Shown here: positions 43,271 through 52,424 of the stretch, one piece after another | How positions within the stretch are numbered: position 1 is the first letter of the stretch | Layout of the letters: each line of letters opens with the position of its first letter | Assembly (NCBI RefSeq): GCF_014197015.1 | Contig: NZ_JACIET010000001.1 | Location: forward strand, 1,736,001 to 1,800,000 | Length of the DNA: 64,000 bases | DNA from: Niveibacterium umoris | GTDB lineage: Bacteria; Pseudomonadota; Gammaproteobacteria; Burkholderiales; Rhodocyclaceae | Reading direction: 5' to 3' | The notes under the pieces: generated by a model | Seen by the model: only the letters and a program-made list of their open reading frames with translations | What the model was told of the DNA's origin: nothing | Database searches by the model: none | Program-made: the position numbers and the translations under genes

Positions 43271-45034
43271 ATGTTTGCAAATGCCTTTGCTGGCCTGCAG
43301 AAGATCGGCAAGTCGCTGATGCTTCCAGTGGCCGTCCTGCCGGTGGCAGGTCTGCTGTTGGGTCTCGGCGCGACCGATTTCCACACCACCAACTCCGTCT
43401 TCCTGGCGATCCTGTCGCTGATGAAGAATTCCGGCGACGTGATCTTCGGCAACCTGCCGCTGATATTCGCCATCGGCGTTGCGCTGGGCTTTACCGAAAA
43501 CGATGGCGTTGCAGCCATCGCCGCGACCATCGGCTACCTGGTCATGACTGTCACGCTCGGCGTGATGGCCGGCATCATGGGCATCAAGCCGGACACGATC
43601 ATGGGCCTGCCCTCGATCCAGACCGGTGTGTTCGGCGGCATTCTCGCCGGCGGCCTGGCGGCATACATGTTCAACCGCTACTTCCGCATCGCGCTGCCGG
43701 CGTACCTCGGCTTCTTCGCGGGCAAGCGCTTCGTGCCGATCGTCACCGCGATTTCGGCGATCGCGCTGGGCGCCGTGCTGTCCTTCGTGTGGCCCCCGAT
43801 CGGTGGCGCCATCAAGGCCTTCTCGCACTGGGCCGCGGTCAGCGATCCGCGTACCGCCGCAACCGTGTATGGCTTTGTCGAGCGTCTGCTGATTCCGTTC
43901 GGCCTGCATCACATCTGGAACGTGCCGTTCTTCTTCGAAATGGGCAGCTTCCTCGACCCGAGCACCGGCAAGATGGTGAGCGGCGACATCAACCGCTTCT
44001 TCGCGGGTGACCCGACCGCAGGCGTGCTGGCTGGCGCCTTCTTCTTCAAGATGTTCGGTCTGCCGGCTGCCGCAATCGCGATCTGGCATACCGCCAAGCC
44101 GGAGAACAAGCTGGCCGTGGGCGGCATGATGGTTTCGGCCGCACTGACCTCCTTCCTGACCGGTATCACCGAGCCGATCGAGTTCGCCTTCCTGTTCGTT
44201 GCACCGGTGCTGTACTTCATCCACGCGCTGCTCGCCGCTTCGTGCCAGTTCGTTGCCAACACGCTCAGCATGCACATGGGCTTCACCTTCTCGCAGGGCG
44301 GCATCGACTTCCTGATGTTCAACCTGATTGGCAACAAGTCGCAGGGTGCCTGGTACGTCTTCATCCTCGGCCCGATCTACGCCGCGATCTACTACTCGGT
44401 GTTCCGCTTCGTCATCGTCAAGTTCAACCTGAAGACGCCGGGTCGTGAAGACGCCGCCGAAGAAGGCGCCACGCAAGCCATGGGCGAAGGCAAGGGCGGC
44501 AAGGCGCGTGACCTCGTGATCGCTTTCGGCGGCCGCGCCAACATCAAGAGCCTGGACGCTTGCATCACCCGTCTGCGTATCGCCGTGGCCGACCCGTCGC
44601 GTGTCGATCAGGCCCGCCTGAAGGCGCTCGGTGCATCGGGCGTCGTGGTTGTTGGCAACGGCATCCAGGCCATCTTTGGCCCGCTGTCTGAAAACATGAA
44701 GGGCGACATGGAGGACTACCTGAAGTCCACCGGCGCCGAGGCTGATCTTGCGGCGCCGGTTGCAACCGTCGCCACCGCCGCCCCGGCTGGTGCCAGCGCC
44801 CAGCAGAAGGCTCGTGCGGAGAAGATCCGCGCAGCCCTTGGCGGTGCAGCAAACGTGAAGGCGCTCGAAGCGCTGGCTGCGACGCGCCTGCGCGTCGAGC
44901 TCGCCGACTCGGGCAAGGTGGATGCCGCAGCGCTGAAGAACGCTGGCGTGCAGGCCACGATGCCGGTCGAAGGCGGTGCGATGCACCTGATCGTCGGCCT
45001 CGAAGCCGACGCGCTGGCCGCCGCGCTACGCTGA
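43271..45034 (+). CDS. ptsG: PTS glucose-type EIICB with a second, cysteine-less IIB domain
   Basis: The 587-residue inner-membrane transporter starts [27 protein letters not shown], nearly the start of E. coli PtsG. The IIC domain (about residues 1-385) carries [17 protein letters not shown] and the glucose-family [10 protein letters not shown]. The linker [13 protein letters not shown] is followed by IIB with Cys431 in LDACITRLR. After a Pro/Ala linker a second IIB-like domain (about 515-587) keeps [14 protein letters not shown] but has Ala536 where the phosphorylated Cys should be, so it cannot take part in phosphotransfer directly. GAGG lies before the ATG at 43271. A terminator follows at 45060. 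Confidence 0.94.
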   Translation: MFANAFAGLQKIGKSLMLPVAVLPVAGLLLGLGATDFHTTNSVFLAILSLMKNSGDVIFGNLPLIFAIGVALGFTENDGVAAIAATIGYLVMTVTLGVMAGIMGIKPDTIMGLPSIQTGVFGGILAGGLAAYMFNRYFRIALPAYLGFFAGKRFVPIVTAISAIALGAVLSFVWPPIGGAIKAFSHWAAVSDPRTAATVYGFVERLLIPFGLHHIWNVPFFFEMGSFLDPSTGKMVSGDINRFFAGDPTAGVLAGAFFFKMFGLPAAAIAIWHTAKPENKLAVGGMMVSAALTSFLTGITEPIEFAFLFVAPVLYFIHALLAASCQFVANTLSMHMGFTFSQGGIDFLMFNLIGNKSQGAWYVFILGPIYAAIYYSVFRFVIVKFNLKTPGREDAAEEGATQAMGEGKGGKARDLVIAFGGRANIKSLDACITRLRIAVADPSRVDQARLKALGASGVVVVGNGIQAIFGPLSENMKGDMEDYLKSTGAEADLAAPVATVATAAPAGASAQQKARAEKIRAALGGAANVKALEALAATRLRVELADSGKVDAAALKNAGVQATMPVEGGAMHLIVGLEADALAAALR

Positions 45035-45059
45035 TTCAAAGTTTCCTTTGTAGTTTCGA

Positions 45060-45082
45060 GGGCGCCTGCGGGCGCCCTTTTT
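45060..45082 (+). terminator. Rho-independent terminator of PTS operon
   Basis: The stem GGGCGCC, loop TGCG and stem GGCGCCC are followed by TTTTT, 25 bases after the ptsG stop. Confidence 0.92.
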
Positions 45083-45115
45083 GCGTGAATGCGCCGAAAG
45101 AAACGTCCTCGTCGG

Positions 45116-46315
45116 TTACGCCCGCAAAGATGTCGCCCTGGAGTCAACTCCTGCGGCGGAGGTGGCGCGGCCGCTGGCCCGCAACAGCTCAGCGTTGATC
45201 ACCTGCCGCCATTGCAAGGCCACCGCGGCCTGGCTGCATTTGCGAGCCACAAAGGCACGCCCGGCGGCTGCGCGCTCTTTGCGTCCCTCCGCATCAAGGA
45301 GATAGTCCGCGACGGCGCCATCGAAACCGTTGAGAAAGCCGAACTCCGAGAAGACCTTGTAGCTGCTGATCGCATCGGCCACAACCGACAGCCCCTCATG
45401 AAGGGCGGTGGCGACCCGATTGCCGCTCTTGCACCGGGTGAAAGGATTGTCGGCAACGGGAATCAGGGCAACATCATGGAGGCGCAATGCCTCGAGAAAG
45501 GTCGTGCGATCCCAGTCCAGGTAATGGTGCGGTATCGACCAGTCCCGGAACAACGCTTGGTACTTCGGCGGATGGTTGCTGATCACCGAGAGCGAGACCG
45601 GGCAGCGTTCGCTGACACGATGTATCTGGTCGCGAACCGCAGCCAGATCGCCCATTCCACCTTCGGCAAAGCCCACCCCGTGATTGCCAAACCAAACCAG
45701 GGGGAGATGTCCGCGATCACGCCAGTACCCTACCCACCGCGCATGCTGGAGAAGCTTCCGCTTCGCGGGCCACCGCCGTGGATTCAGGTGTCGGCGCGCC
45801 CAGCTCTCTCCGGGCATGAGATCCGCATCGCCCTCGACCGCATCGCCCACCACGCTTACCGGCTGTTCAAACCCTTGCTCCCGGGTCACTTGCGCAAGCG
45901 CCTCGGTGGCACAGACAAGGTGATCCGCCATGGCCAGCAGTTTGCGCAGCCGATTGACCTGTGCTTCCCAATCGGGATTATTGGTGGGGTTGTAGAACTG
46001 GTTGTCGCAGTTATCGACAACGATGCGAACACCCTGCTGCTTTAGCCGCGCAACGGCAACGAGCATGGCATCCGGCGGGAGGCTATTGCGAACCGTCCCG
46101 AAGACCGACCACGCCTGGACGATTACACTGCAATAGCGCGCTTCGCATGCAGGATCATAGAGCTCCACTTCAACGCCGTCGCGTTGCAGCGCCGCCAAGG
46201 GAGTCAAGCAGCGCATGCGTACACCCGCTTTGAGCGGATCAATCGATTGGGGCCACCAGCCAACGACCTTATGGGTCGTCGCCGGAATCTCGCAGGTTAC
46301 GGGCATCGATAGCAT
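45116..46315 (-). CDS. GT-B fold glycosyltransferase-like protein
   Basis: The protein of up to 399 residues resembles a family 4-type glycosyltransferase: an N-terminal Rossmann half with VVGWWPQSIDPLKAGVRMRCL and DNCDNQFYNPTNN, a linker CATEALAQVTRE, then a C-terminal half with VWFGNHGVGFAEGG, VISNHP, DVALIPV and SGNRVATALHEGLSVVA in the donor-binding position. The ATG at 46315 or the one at 46306 could be the start. It is convergent with the PTS operon and divergent from the HD-domain gene, and it is not next to other glycan genes. Substrates are unknown. Confidence 0.75.
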   Translation of the reverse strand: MLSMPVTCEIPATTHKVVGWWPQSIDPLKAGVRMRCLTPLAALQRDGVEVELYDPACEARYCSVIVQAWSVFGTVRNSLPPDAMLVAVARLKQQGVRIVVDNCDNQFYNPTNNPDWEAQVNRLRKLLAMADHLVCATEALAQVTREQGFEQPVSVVGDAVEGDADLMPGESWARRHLNPRRWPAKRKLLQHARWVGYWRDRGHLPLVWFGNHGVGFAEGGMGDLAAVRDQIHRVSERCPVSLSVISNHPPKYQALFRDWSIPHHYLDWDRTTFLEALRLHDVALIPVADNPFTRCKSGNRVATALHEGLSVVADAISSYKVFSEFGFLNGFDGAVADYLLDAEGRKERAAAGRAFVARKCSQAAVALQWRQVINAELLRASGRATSAAGVDSRATSLRA

Positions 46316-46500
46316 TCAGGGGGGTTTGCCATAGCGCTGAAATATCGTCGAAGAGGCAGCGCCAAACCATCGCGTACGCCACATGAACCCCAATTAGTTA
46401 CAGAGATTGACAAAGTCTGGACAAGATTCGCGGCTGCTCCACTTGCCAAACCAGCACGTTGTCAGCGCACCATTTCAAAAACGCGGATCGAAGCAAAGCC

Positions 46501-47124
46501 ATGACATCGCCGACCTCTCTCGATCGACTCGACGCCCAGATACGCTTCATTCTCGAGATCGACAAGCTCAAGGCGGTGCTTCGCCAGAGCTGGCTGCTGG
46601 ATGGTGAGCGGCGCGAGAACTCGGCCGAGCACAGCTGGCATGTGGCGATGATGGCGCTGGTGCTGGCCGAACATGCGAATGCGCCGGTGGATGCCACGCG
46701 GGCCGCGATGATGCTGATGCTGCATGATGTGGTCGAGATCGACGCCGGCGACACCTTCGCCTACGACGTCGCCGCACACGCAGACAAGGCCGAACGTGAA
46801 GGCGCCGCTGCCGACCGCATATTCGGTCTGCTGCCCGCTGACACCGCTGCGCCGCTACGCGCGTTGTGGGATGAATTCGAAGCCGCAGAGACCATCGACG
46901 CGCGATTTGCCAACGCGCTCGACCGGTTGATGCCGATGTTGCACAACCTGCATACCGAAGGTCGCGCCTGGCAGGCCAACGGCGTTACCGCGGACAAGGT
47001 GTTCGCTCGGAATCAGGTCATCGCAGCGGGGTCGGTGCGACTATGGGAATACGCCAAAACAGTGATCGACGCCGCCGTCGCCAAGGGCTACTTGCCGCAA
47101 GCGCCTTCGTCGCTCGGCGACTGA
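46501..47124 (+). CDS. HD-domain phosphohydrolase (YfbR/HDDC2-like)
   Basis: The 207-residue soluble protein has the metal-binding HD signature: EHSWHVAMMAL, then MLMLHDVVEIDAGD. This pattern matches the HDDC2/YfbR group, several members of which are 5'-deoxynucleotidases acting on dNMPs. The start MTSPTSLDRLDAQIRFILEID at 46501 fits the family; an upstream in-frame start at 46459 is less likely. It is a single-gene unit whose product probably helps nucleotide balance. Substrate choice cannot be read from sequence. Confidence 0.87.
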   Translation: MTSPTSLDRLDAQIRFILEIDKLKAVLRQSWLLDGERRENSAEHSWHVAMMALVLAEHANAPVDATRAAMMLMLHDVVEIDAGDTFAYDVAAHADKAEREGAAADRIFGLLPADTAAPLRALWDEFEAAETIDARFANALDRLMPMLHNLHTEGRAWQANGVTADKVFARNQVIAAGSVRLWEYAKTVIDAAVAKGYLPQAPSSLGD

Positions 47125-47133
47125 ACGCCGCTG

Positions 47134-47619
47134 TCAGCGCGCTTCGATTTCGCGTACCACCAGTTTCGCCAGGTCGCGTAGCAGATTGAGGTCTTCCGGC
47201 TCGAGTCGGCGCGGCTTGCGATCGATCAGGCACAGCGTGCCGATGCGGTGCCCGCTGCTCAACTCGAGCGGCATGCCGGCATAGAAGCGGATTTTCGGAT
47301 CGCCTGTGACCAGCGGATTGTCGGCGAAACGTGCATCTTCAAGCGCGTCAGGAATGACCAAGGGTTCGGCCTGGAGAATGGCATGGCCGCAGAAGGAAAT
47401 GTCTCGACCCGTCTCGCATGCGTCCAGCCCCTGGCGGGATTTGAACCATTGCCGGTTGGTATCCACCAGACTGACCAGCGCGATCGGCACCCGAAAAGCC
47501 GATGCGCAGAAACCCGTAATGGCGTCGAATTGCTCTTCCGGCTCGGTATCGAGAATAAGCAGATCGTGCAAAGCCTGAACACGCGCTGCTTCGTCGGAAG
47601 GAAAAGCCGGTGTCCGCAT
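47134..47619 (-). CDS. Single GAF-domain protein
   Basis: The 161-residue protein is essentially one GAF domain. It begins MRTPAFPSDEAARVQALHDLLILDTEPEE and includes PIALVSLVDTNRQWFKS, SFCGHAIL and RIGTLCLID, typical of GAF domains found alone or at the front of bacterial diguanylate cyclases and histidine kinases. GGAGAG lies seven bases before the ATG at 47619. No output domain is attached, so it may sense a small ligand for a partner encoded elsewhere. Confidence 0.88.
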   Translation of the reverse strand: MRTPAFPSDEAARVQALHDLLILDTEPEEQFDAITGFCASAFRVPIALVSLVDTNRQWFKSRQGLDACETGRDISFCGHAILQAEPLVIPDALEDARFADNPLVTGDPKIRFYAGMPLELSSGHRIGTLCLIDRKPRRLEPEDLNLLRDLAKLVVREIEAR

Positions 47620-47945
47620 GAAGTCTCTCCTTTCAATCAGTCGCAATGCCTTCGCACCCTCACGTTAACGACGTCAGGCGCCCTGACTTGACCGCCAGCC
47701 GGATGTCGTTGCGGCCAATATGCCGATCATCGCGGCGCGCACTCGGTGTGGCCAGTTGCCCATGGCCTTGCGAACTGCCATGATCCCGCAGTTTCGCCGT
47801 TGCTGCACGGCGTTCCGCGATCAGCGGATCGCATCAGATCGCGCGCCGAGCGCGGCCCGCGCATGCAATTCCCTATGGACGCTGCGAGGGCGCTAGACAG
47901 ATTCTTCAACCGACTTGAACGCGCTGCGCGCCGGATTGCACTGCA

Positions 47946-48977
47946 TTGCCCTTCGAACCGAACGCCTCGACACCAAGCGCAGCCAGCCTCGGCGCCGCTC
48001 CCCACCGCCGCATCGGCGTCCGCCTGTTGGACCGCGCCCTGCTCGGCATCCTCCGCGTGCTCAGCGGACGCCGCGCGGCAAGGTTGGCACTGCGATTCGG
48101 ATGGCGGATCTATCGTTCGGGCAGTCGCTCAGACGCTCGCAACCGTTCGCGCTTCATCCTGCGATCAGCGTATTACCGCAGCACCACCAAGACCTGGTTC
48201 GCACGCCTGAACGCCGACCCAATGCTGCGTACCTTCGTTCGACTGCAGCCCGAACTTGCGGAGAAATTGCACCGCCCCTACGCCCGCGCCGACCACCCGG
48301 CGACGACGCGCCTTCAGGCGCTGGACGAGCATTACCGCATCTGCCGCGAACAGAGGTGGGCACCATTGCTGGCGCAAGTCGGGCGCGGCCCGGTCACGCT
48401 GGCGACCTGGCAGGGCAAGGATGAGGTGCCGCTCGTCCTGACGTTGACGGTACCCGGGCAGTTTGCCAAGGAAGGTGAGATGGCCGTGCACCTGATGCGC
48501 AATGATGTCCGCCAATGCACCGTTCTCGTTTCTCTGCGCGGCGACGGATCCGGCCGCTGGCTTGATATCGCCTGCCTTCAGGGCCCCGCCGGCGGCGAAG
48601 GCGGAGAGGGTCGCGATGCGATGCGCGAAATCACCAAAGCGTGCCATGGCCTGCGCCCCCGCTCGCTGCTGCTCGAAGTCGCCCGCCTGATCGCTGGTCT
48701 TGCCGGCTGCAGCAACATTGTCGGCGTTGGCAACGCACGCCACATCTACCGCAACGCGCGCAAACGCCGCGACATCGCCTTCGACTACGACGCCTTCTGG
48801 GCCGAGTCTGGCGGAGAGCGCCGCAACGATGGGGACTGGAACCTGCCCTTGGCGGCTGCCGTCAAACCGATGGAGGACGTGCCGTCGAAAAAGCGGGCCG
48901 AAGTCGTTCGCCGCCGTCAGATGCAGGCCGCCATCCTCGCGCAAGCGAGCCACTGCTTGGCGCCAAGCGCGGGATAG
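47946..48977 (+). CDS. VirK/YbjX family protein (DUF535)
   Basis: The product of about 343 residues matches the VirK/YbjX family: RSAYYRSTTKTWFARLNADPML, an AVHLMRNDVRQC-like beta region, the acidic/Gly-rich linker, then IVGVGNARHIYRNARKRRDIAFDYDAFWAE near the C-terminus, which is the most conserved block. The start given is a TTG at 47946; no better ATG precedes it, so the N-terminus is uncertain. Members affect outer-membrane integrity or peptide resistance in enterobacteria, but the mechanism is unknown. The gene stands alone between a leftward GAF gene and a gene-poor stretch. Confidence 0.85.
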   Translation: MPFEPNASTPSAASLGAAPHRRIGVRLLDRALLGILRVLSGRRAARLALRFGWRIYRSGSRSDARNRSRFILRSAYYRSTTKTWFARLNADPMLRTFVRLQPELAEKLHRPYARADHPATTRLQALDEHYRICREQRWAPLLAQVGRGPVTLATWQGKDEVPLVLTLTVPGQFAKEGEMAVHLMRNDVRQCTVLVSLRGDGSGRWLDIACLQGPAGGEGGEGRDAMREITKACHGLRPRSLLLEVARLIAGLAGCSNIVGVGNARHIYRNARKRRDIAFDYDAFWAESGGERRNDGDWNLPLAAAVKPMEDVPSKKRAEVVRRRQMQAAILAQASHCLAPSAG

Positions 48978-49365
48978 CCATACCCGCTTCGGCTTGGGAA
49001 TTGGGCGGTGCGGCAGGCGCGTGCCGTACCCGTTTCTACGCGGCCGATGCGTCCTTCAAATTGGCGCAAGCCTTGGCAAAAGGCTTCGCGCAGGGAGCCA
49101 CCAATGCGGTTTTCCTGCGATTCCATCCATTCCCAAACCCGTAAGGACGTCGCAAGGCGAGTGCATGCGGCAGCCCGCTTCGCACAAGGGTCCTTAGCCA
49201 ATGCACCTTGACGGGTGCCGCTGGTTTCCGGAACAGGTGGTTTCGCTGCCGCCGACGTAGCCGCTGGACATTTCACGTCAACGAAAGGGAAGGCTTGCGC
49301 GAACGGCCATCACTGTATATGCTTACAGCACCCAATCAGTAGCCGCCCCCGACCGGAGAATCGCC
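48978..49365. other. 388 bp without a convincing gene
   Basis: A leftward ORF (48917-49276) overlaps the VirK/YbjX 3' end and has no ribosome site or motif. The right end of the stretch carries TATATG near 49316 and a ribosome site for the small ORF at 49366. Confidence 0.5.
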
Positions 49366-49536
49366 ATGTCCCGCTTCAATCGAGCCCTGCCTGCATCGCT
49401 ATTCCGTGCGCCACTGCGCGCCTGCGAAACAGCACTCAGTCTGCGATCGCTCGCGATGCTCGACGTGGTTCGCCGCCGTGGCCGCACCTGGGGCCTGCTT
49501 GCGACTTACGAAGAAGGCCGACTCGGCCTGCATTGA
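49366..49536 (+). CDS. Possible small basic protein, 56 residues
   Basis: A short ORF starts with ATG at 49366, preceded by CCGGAGAA with good spacing (GGAG eight bases upstream). The product begins MSRFNRALPASLFRAPLRAC and ends TYEEGRLGLH. It is arginine-rich and has no membrane segment. It ends 23 bases before the convergent ABC ATPase gene. I do not recognise it, and a chance ORF is possible. Confidence 0.4.
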   Translation: MSRFNRALPASLFRAPLRACETALSLRSLAMLDVVRRRGRTWGLLATYEEGRLGLH

Positions 49537-49558
49537 TTCGAAGCGACGCAGCGGGCGC

Positions 49559-50281
49559 TCAGCCCGGCGCCGATCGGACCTCTTCCCGCGCCGATAGCAC
49601 ACCTTTTTCAAGATGCATGATCGCCTGCGCGTGCTCGGCGGCGCGCTGGTCGTGGGTCACCATCACGATGGTCTTGCCGGTATCGCGATTGAGGCCCTGC
49701 AACAGGTGAAGAATCTCGGTCGCGGATTCGCGATCCAGATCGCCGGTCGGTTCGTCGGCGACGATCACGGTCGGGTCGGTAATCAGCGCACGTGCAATCG
49801 CGACCCGTTGCTGCTGGCCACCCGACAGTTCCGACGGGTAGTGATCCATGCGATCCGACAAACCCACCATTTCCAGCGCCGTTTCCACATGCGCGCGCCG
49901 CGCGGCGCGCGACAGGCTGGTCAGCATCAGCGGCAGTTCCACGTTCTCGTAGGCGGTCAGGACCGGCATCAGGTTGTAGAACTGGAAGATGAATCCGACG
50001 TGCTCCGCACGCCAATCTGCCAATTGCCGCTCTGACAGCTCGCCGATCTCGACGCCGTCTACCTTGAGCGATCCGCCATCGATCGAGTCGATGCCCGCGA
50101 TCAGGTTCAGCAGAGTACTCTTGCCCGAACCCGAAGGGCCCATCAATGCCAGGAACTCGCCTGCTGCGATGTCCAGGCTGATGCCGTCGAGTACGGGGAT
50201 CGTCTGGCTTCCGCGGCGATAGGCTTTGTAGACCTCGCGGACGGAGATCAGCGGCCGCCTGGGGTCGGGAGTCGCGCTCAC
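49559..50281 (-). CDS. LolD/MacB-type ABC transporter ATPase
   Basis: The 240-residue ATPase has Walker A ([16 protein letters not shown]), the family-typical [24 protein letters not shown], the signature [15 protein letters not shown] and Walker B ([12 protein letters not shown]). This pattern belongs to the LolD/MacB/FtsE group, which work with MacB-like permeases carrying large periplasmic domains. The GTG at 50281 overlaps the stop of the adaptor gene. The expected permease gene is not found on either side, so the partner must be encoded elsewhere. Confidence 0.93.
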   Translation of the reverse strand: MSATPDPRRPLISVREVYKAYRRGSQTIPVLDGISLDIAAGEFLALMGPSGSGKSTLLNLIAGIDSIDGGSLKVDGVEIGELSERQLADWRAEHVGFIFQFYNLMPVLTAYENVELPLMLTSLSRAARRAHVETALEMVGLSDRMDHYPSELSGGQQQRVAIARALITDPTVIVADEPTGDLDRESATEILHLLQGLNRDTGKTIVMVTHDQRAAEHAQAIMHLEKGVLSAREEVRSAPG

Positions 50282-51492
50282 TTGCTGCTGACCTCGACGC
50301 GTGCGCCATCCTTCAGTGTGTCGGCTGGCTTGCGCACAACCCGATCGCCCGCCTTGAGTACTGAAACCTCGACCTGATCACCAATCGCCGCACCGCGCGT
50401 TACTGCGACACGGTGCGCGAGATCCTGATCAATCCGGAAGACAGCGGACGCAGCGCCTTCACCGACCAGCGCATCCTTATGCACGACCACACGCGGGTTG
50501 CGTTCGTTGGCCCCCATCGCCCGCGACAGGAAGGCAACCTTGGCGCTCATTTCCGGGAGGATGCGTTCGTCGCGATCCAGAAAACGGATCTTGGTCATCA
50601 CGCTGGCCTTGGAGCGATCCACCGTCGGCACGATACGGATCACTTCGCCGCGAAACCGCATGTCCGGGAAAGCGTCGAGCTGGATCTCGCAGGGCTGCCC
50701 GATGCGGACCTTGCCGAGCACGCTTTCTGACACATCGGCCTCGACCTCAAGCGTGGCCATGTCCGCCATCGTCACGACCGCGCCCTTGCTGTCGGCGGCG
50801 GCCGAGAAGGTCGTGACGATATCGCCGACGTTGGCGCTCTTGGTCAGCACGACGCCATCGAACGGCGCGCGGATGTTGGTCTGATCGAGCGAAACATTGG
50901 CCGCCCGCGCGCCGGCTTCGGCCGCGCGAATCGCCGCCTCGGCACTGGTGACCGCAGCCCGGGCGCGCTTGGCACGCGCTTCAGCCTCGTCAAGCGCCGA
51001 TACCGATACGTAGTTGCGATCCGCCAGGTCCCGCGCACGGCGTAGCAGCCGTTCTGCTTCGAACAACTCGGCCTGCGCCTGCACCTGGCTCGCGCGCGCC
51101 ACACCCACATTGGCCTCGGCCTGGCGTGCCTGCGCTTCGACGTCCTTGCTCTCGATCCGCGCCAGCACCTCACCCGCCTTCACCACCGAGCCTTCGCGCA
51201 CACCCAGCCATTCGAGCCGACCGCTCGCCTTGGAGCCGACGGCCGCCTTGCGCTGTGCAACCACATAGCCGGTCGCGTTCAGCAAGGTCACACCCTGGTA
51301 GGGATAGGCGGCTGCGACGGTGAGCACCTCCACCGTCGCTGGCGCCAGGGCACGTTTGGCGATGCCCGCACCAACCAGCAACACGGCTGCGAGCCCAGCG
51401 TAAAGCCACCCGCGCCCGCGACTGCGACGTGCGCCCCCGGCACCCTTGTCAAGGCGGAGCGGCGCTTTCTTCTCGATACCGGATTCGCTCAT
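50278..51492 (-). CDS. Periplasmic adaptor (membrane fusion) protein of an efflux ABC system
   Basis: The 404-residue protein has an N-terminal signal anchor (WLYAGLAAVLLVGAGIAKRAL), then lipoyl halves (ATGYVVAQRKAAVGSKASGRL and NIRAPFDGVVLTKSANVGDIV) flanking a long alpha-helical hairpin (residues about 110-200). Beta-barrel and membrane-proximal domains follow (MATLEVEADVSESVLGKV and DAFPDMRFRGEVIRI). This is the HlyD/MacA class. It overlaps the ATPase gene (GTGA) and would dock on a MacB-like permease and an outer-membrane channel. The transport substrate is unknown. Confidence 0.92.
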   Translation of the reverse strand: MSESGIEKKAPLRLDKGAGGARRSRGRGWLYAGLAAVLLVGAGIAKRALAPATVEVLTVAAAYPYQGVTLLNATGYVVAQRKAAVGSKASGRLEWLGVREGSVVKAGEVLARIESKDVEAQARQAEANVGVARASQVQAQAELFEAERLLRRARDLADRNYVSVSALDEAEARAKRARAAVTSAEAAIRAAEAGARAANVSLDQTNIRAPFDGVVLTKSANVGDIVTTFSAAADSKGAVVTMADMATLEVEADVSESVLGKVRIGQPCEIQLDAFPDMRFRGEVIRIVPTVDRSKASVMTKIRFLDRDERILPEMSAKVAFLSRAMGANERNPRVVVHKDALVGEGAASAVFRIDQDLAHRVAVTRGAAIGDQVEVSVLKAGDRVVRKPADTLKDGARVEVSSK

Positions 51493-51587
51493 GGACCTCT
51501 CCAGACGTATCCGGCGATTCTAGCGGAAGCCAAGAAATGCGACGGCACCTAATCCGCTTTCACCACGTTGCGATGGCGCCGCTCAAA

Positions 51588-51616
51588 TGGACTGCTTATG
51601 CCGATCGCGATACACT
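51588..51616 (+). promoter_or_regulatory. Putative promoter of the Mn-riboswitch transcript
   Basis: TGGACT (51588-51593), a 17-base spacer and TACACT (51611-51616) place transcription start near 51623, just before the riboswitch begins. Each hexamer matches four of six consensus bases. Confidence 0.55.
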
Positions 51617-51624
51617 CCGCCCGT

Positions 51625-51728
51625 CATTGGGGAGTAGCCGCCCTTCGCACGAAGGGGCCTGCGTCAACACACTTGGCCAACCCGGCCATGGCGCAGGCGG
51701 TTCCCGTACTTGGCAAGACCTTTGACCA
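51625..51728 (+). ncRNA. yybP-ykoY manganese riboswitch
   Basis: The leader carries the conserved yybP-ykoY landmarks in order: ATTGGGGAGTAGCC near 51626, a variable hairpin (CCCTTCGCACGAAGGG), GTCAACACACTTGGCC near 51663, and GGCAAGACCTTTGACC near 51711. This RNA binds Mn(II) and controls manganese exporters. It lies directly upstream of a GDT1/MneA-type gene, the expected target. A downstream inverted repeat GACCACG (51724-51730) / CGTGGTC (51756-51762) overlaps the aptamer end and could be the expression switch. Confidence 0.9.
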
Positions 51729-51790
51729 CGTTGCTGCCGGACTGGCCGGGGCGCGCGTGGTCATTGGAAACGCCGGCCAGGGAGTTCAAA

Positions 51791-52366
51791 TTGGAAGCAT
51801 TCCTCATTTCCACCGGTATCGTCGCGCTCGCGGAAATCGGCGACAAAACGCAATTGCTCGCCTTCGTCCTCGCCGCAAAATTCCGTCGCCCACTGCCCAT
51901 CGTTCTGGGCATTCTTGTCGCAACGCTGGCTAACCATGCCTGCGCCGGCGCGCTCGGCGCCTGGATCACCTCAATGGTCAGCCCGGAAGTGATGCGCTGG
52001 GTGCTCGGCGTATCCTTCATTGGCATGGCGGCTTGGACGCTGATCCCCGACAAGCTCGACGACGAGGATACGAAACTCGCGCGCTTTGGCGTCTTCGGCA
52101 CCACAATCGTTGCCTTCTTCCTCGCCGAGATGGGTGACAAAACACAGATCGCCACCGTCGCGCTCGCGGCACAGTACAAATCGGTATTCGCGGTGGTCGC
52201 GGGCACCACGCTGGGCATGATGATCGCCAACGTACCGGCGGTGATCCTCGGCGACCGCATCGCGAACAAGATCCCGGTGCGCGTGGTGCACGGCATCGCG
52301 GCGGCAATCTTTGCGGTACTTGGCATCGCCACCCTGCTCGGCGCCGGCGAACGTCTCGGCTTCTGA
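51791..52366 (+). CDS. mneA: GDT1/UPF0016 family manganese exporter
   Basis: The 191-residue membrane protein has two inverted halves, each with the signature E-x-G-D-K-T: AEIGDKTQ at residues 14-21 and AEMGDKTQ in the second half. This is the UPF0016/GDT1 family, whose bacterial members export Mn(II). The start is the TTG at 51791 (LEAFLISTG), because GGGAG lies seven bases upstream and the family starts there; the open frame from 51710 runs through the riboswitch. Regulation by the yybP-ykoY riboswitch supports a role in manganese efflux. Confidence 0.9.
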   Translation: MEAFLISTGIVALAEIGDKTQLLAFVLAAKFRRPLPIVLGILVATLANHACAGALGAWITSMVSPEVMRWVLGVSFIGMAAWTLIPDKLDDEDTKLARFGVFGTTIVAFFLAEMGDKTQIATVALAAQYKSVFAVVAGTTLGMMIANVPAVILGDRIANKIPVRVVHGIAAAIFAVLGIATLLGAGERLGF

Positions 52367-52424
52367 TCTGAACGCCATTGGCGGGCACGAGCTACATCCG
52401 CCCGCCAATACAACGGAGAGTGAC

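Noticed and set aside
43127-44986. 619-codon minus-strand ORF opposite ptsG
   Set aside because: Antisense to an unmistakable PtsG homologue.
48917-49276. 119-codon minus-strand ORF overlapping the VirK/YbjX 3' end
   Set aside because: No ribosome site, no motif, and low-complexity composition.
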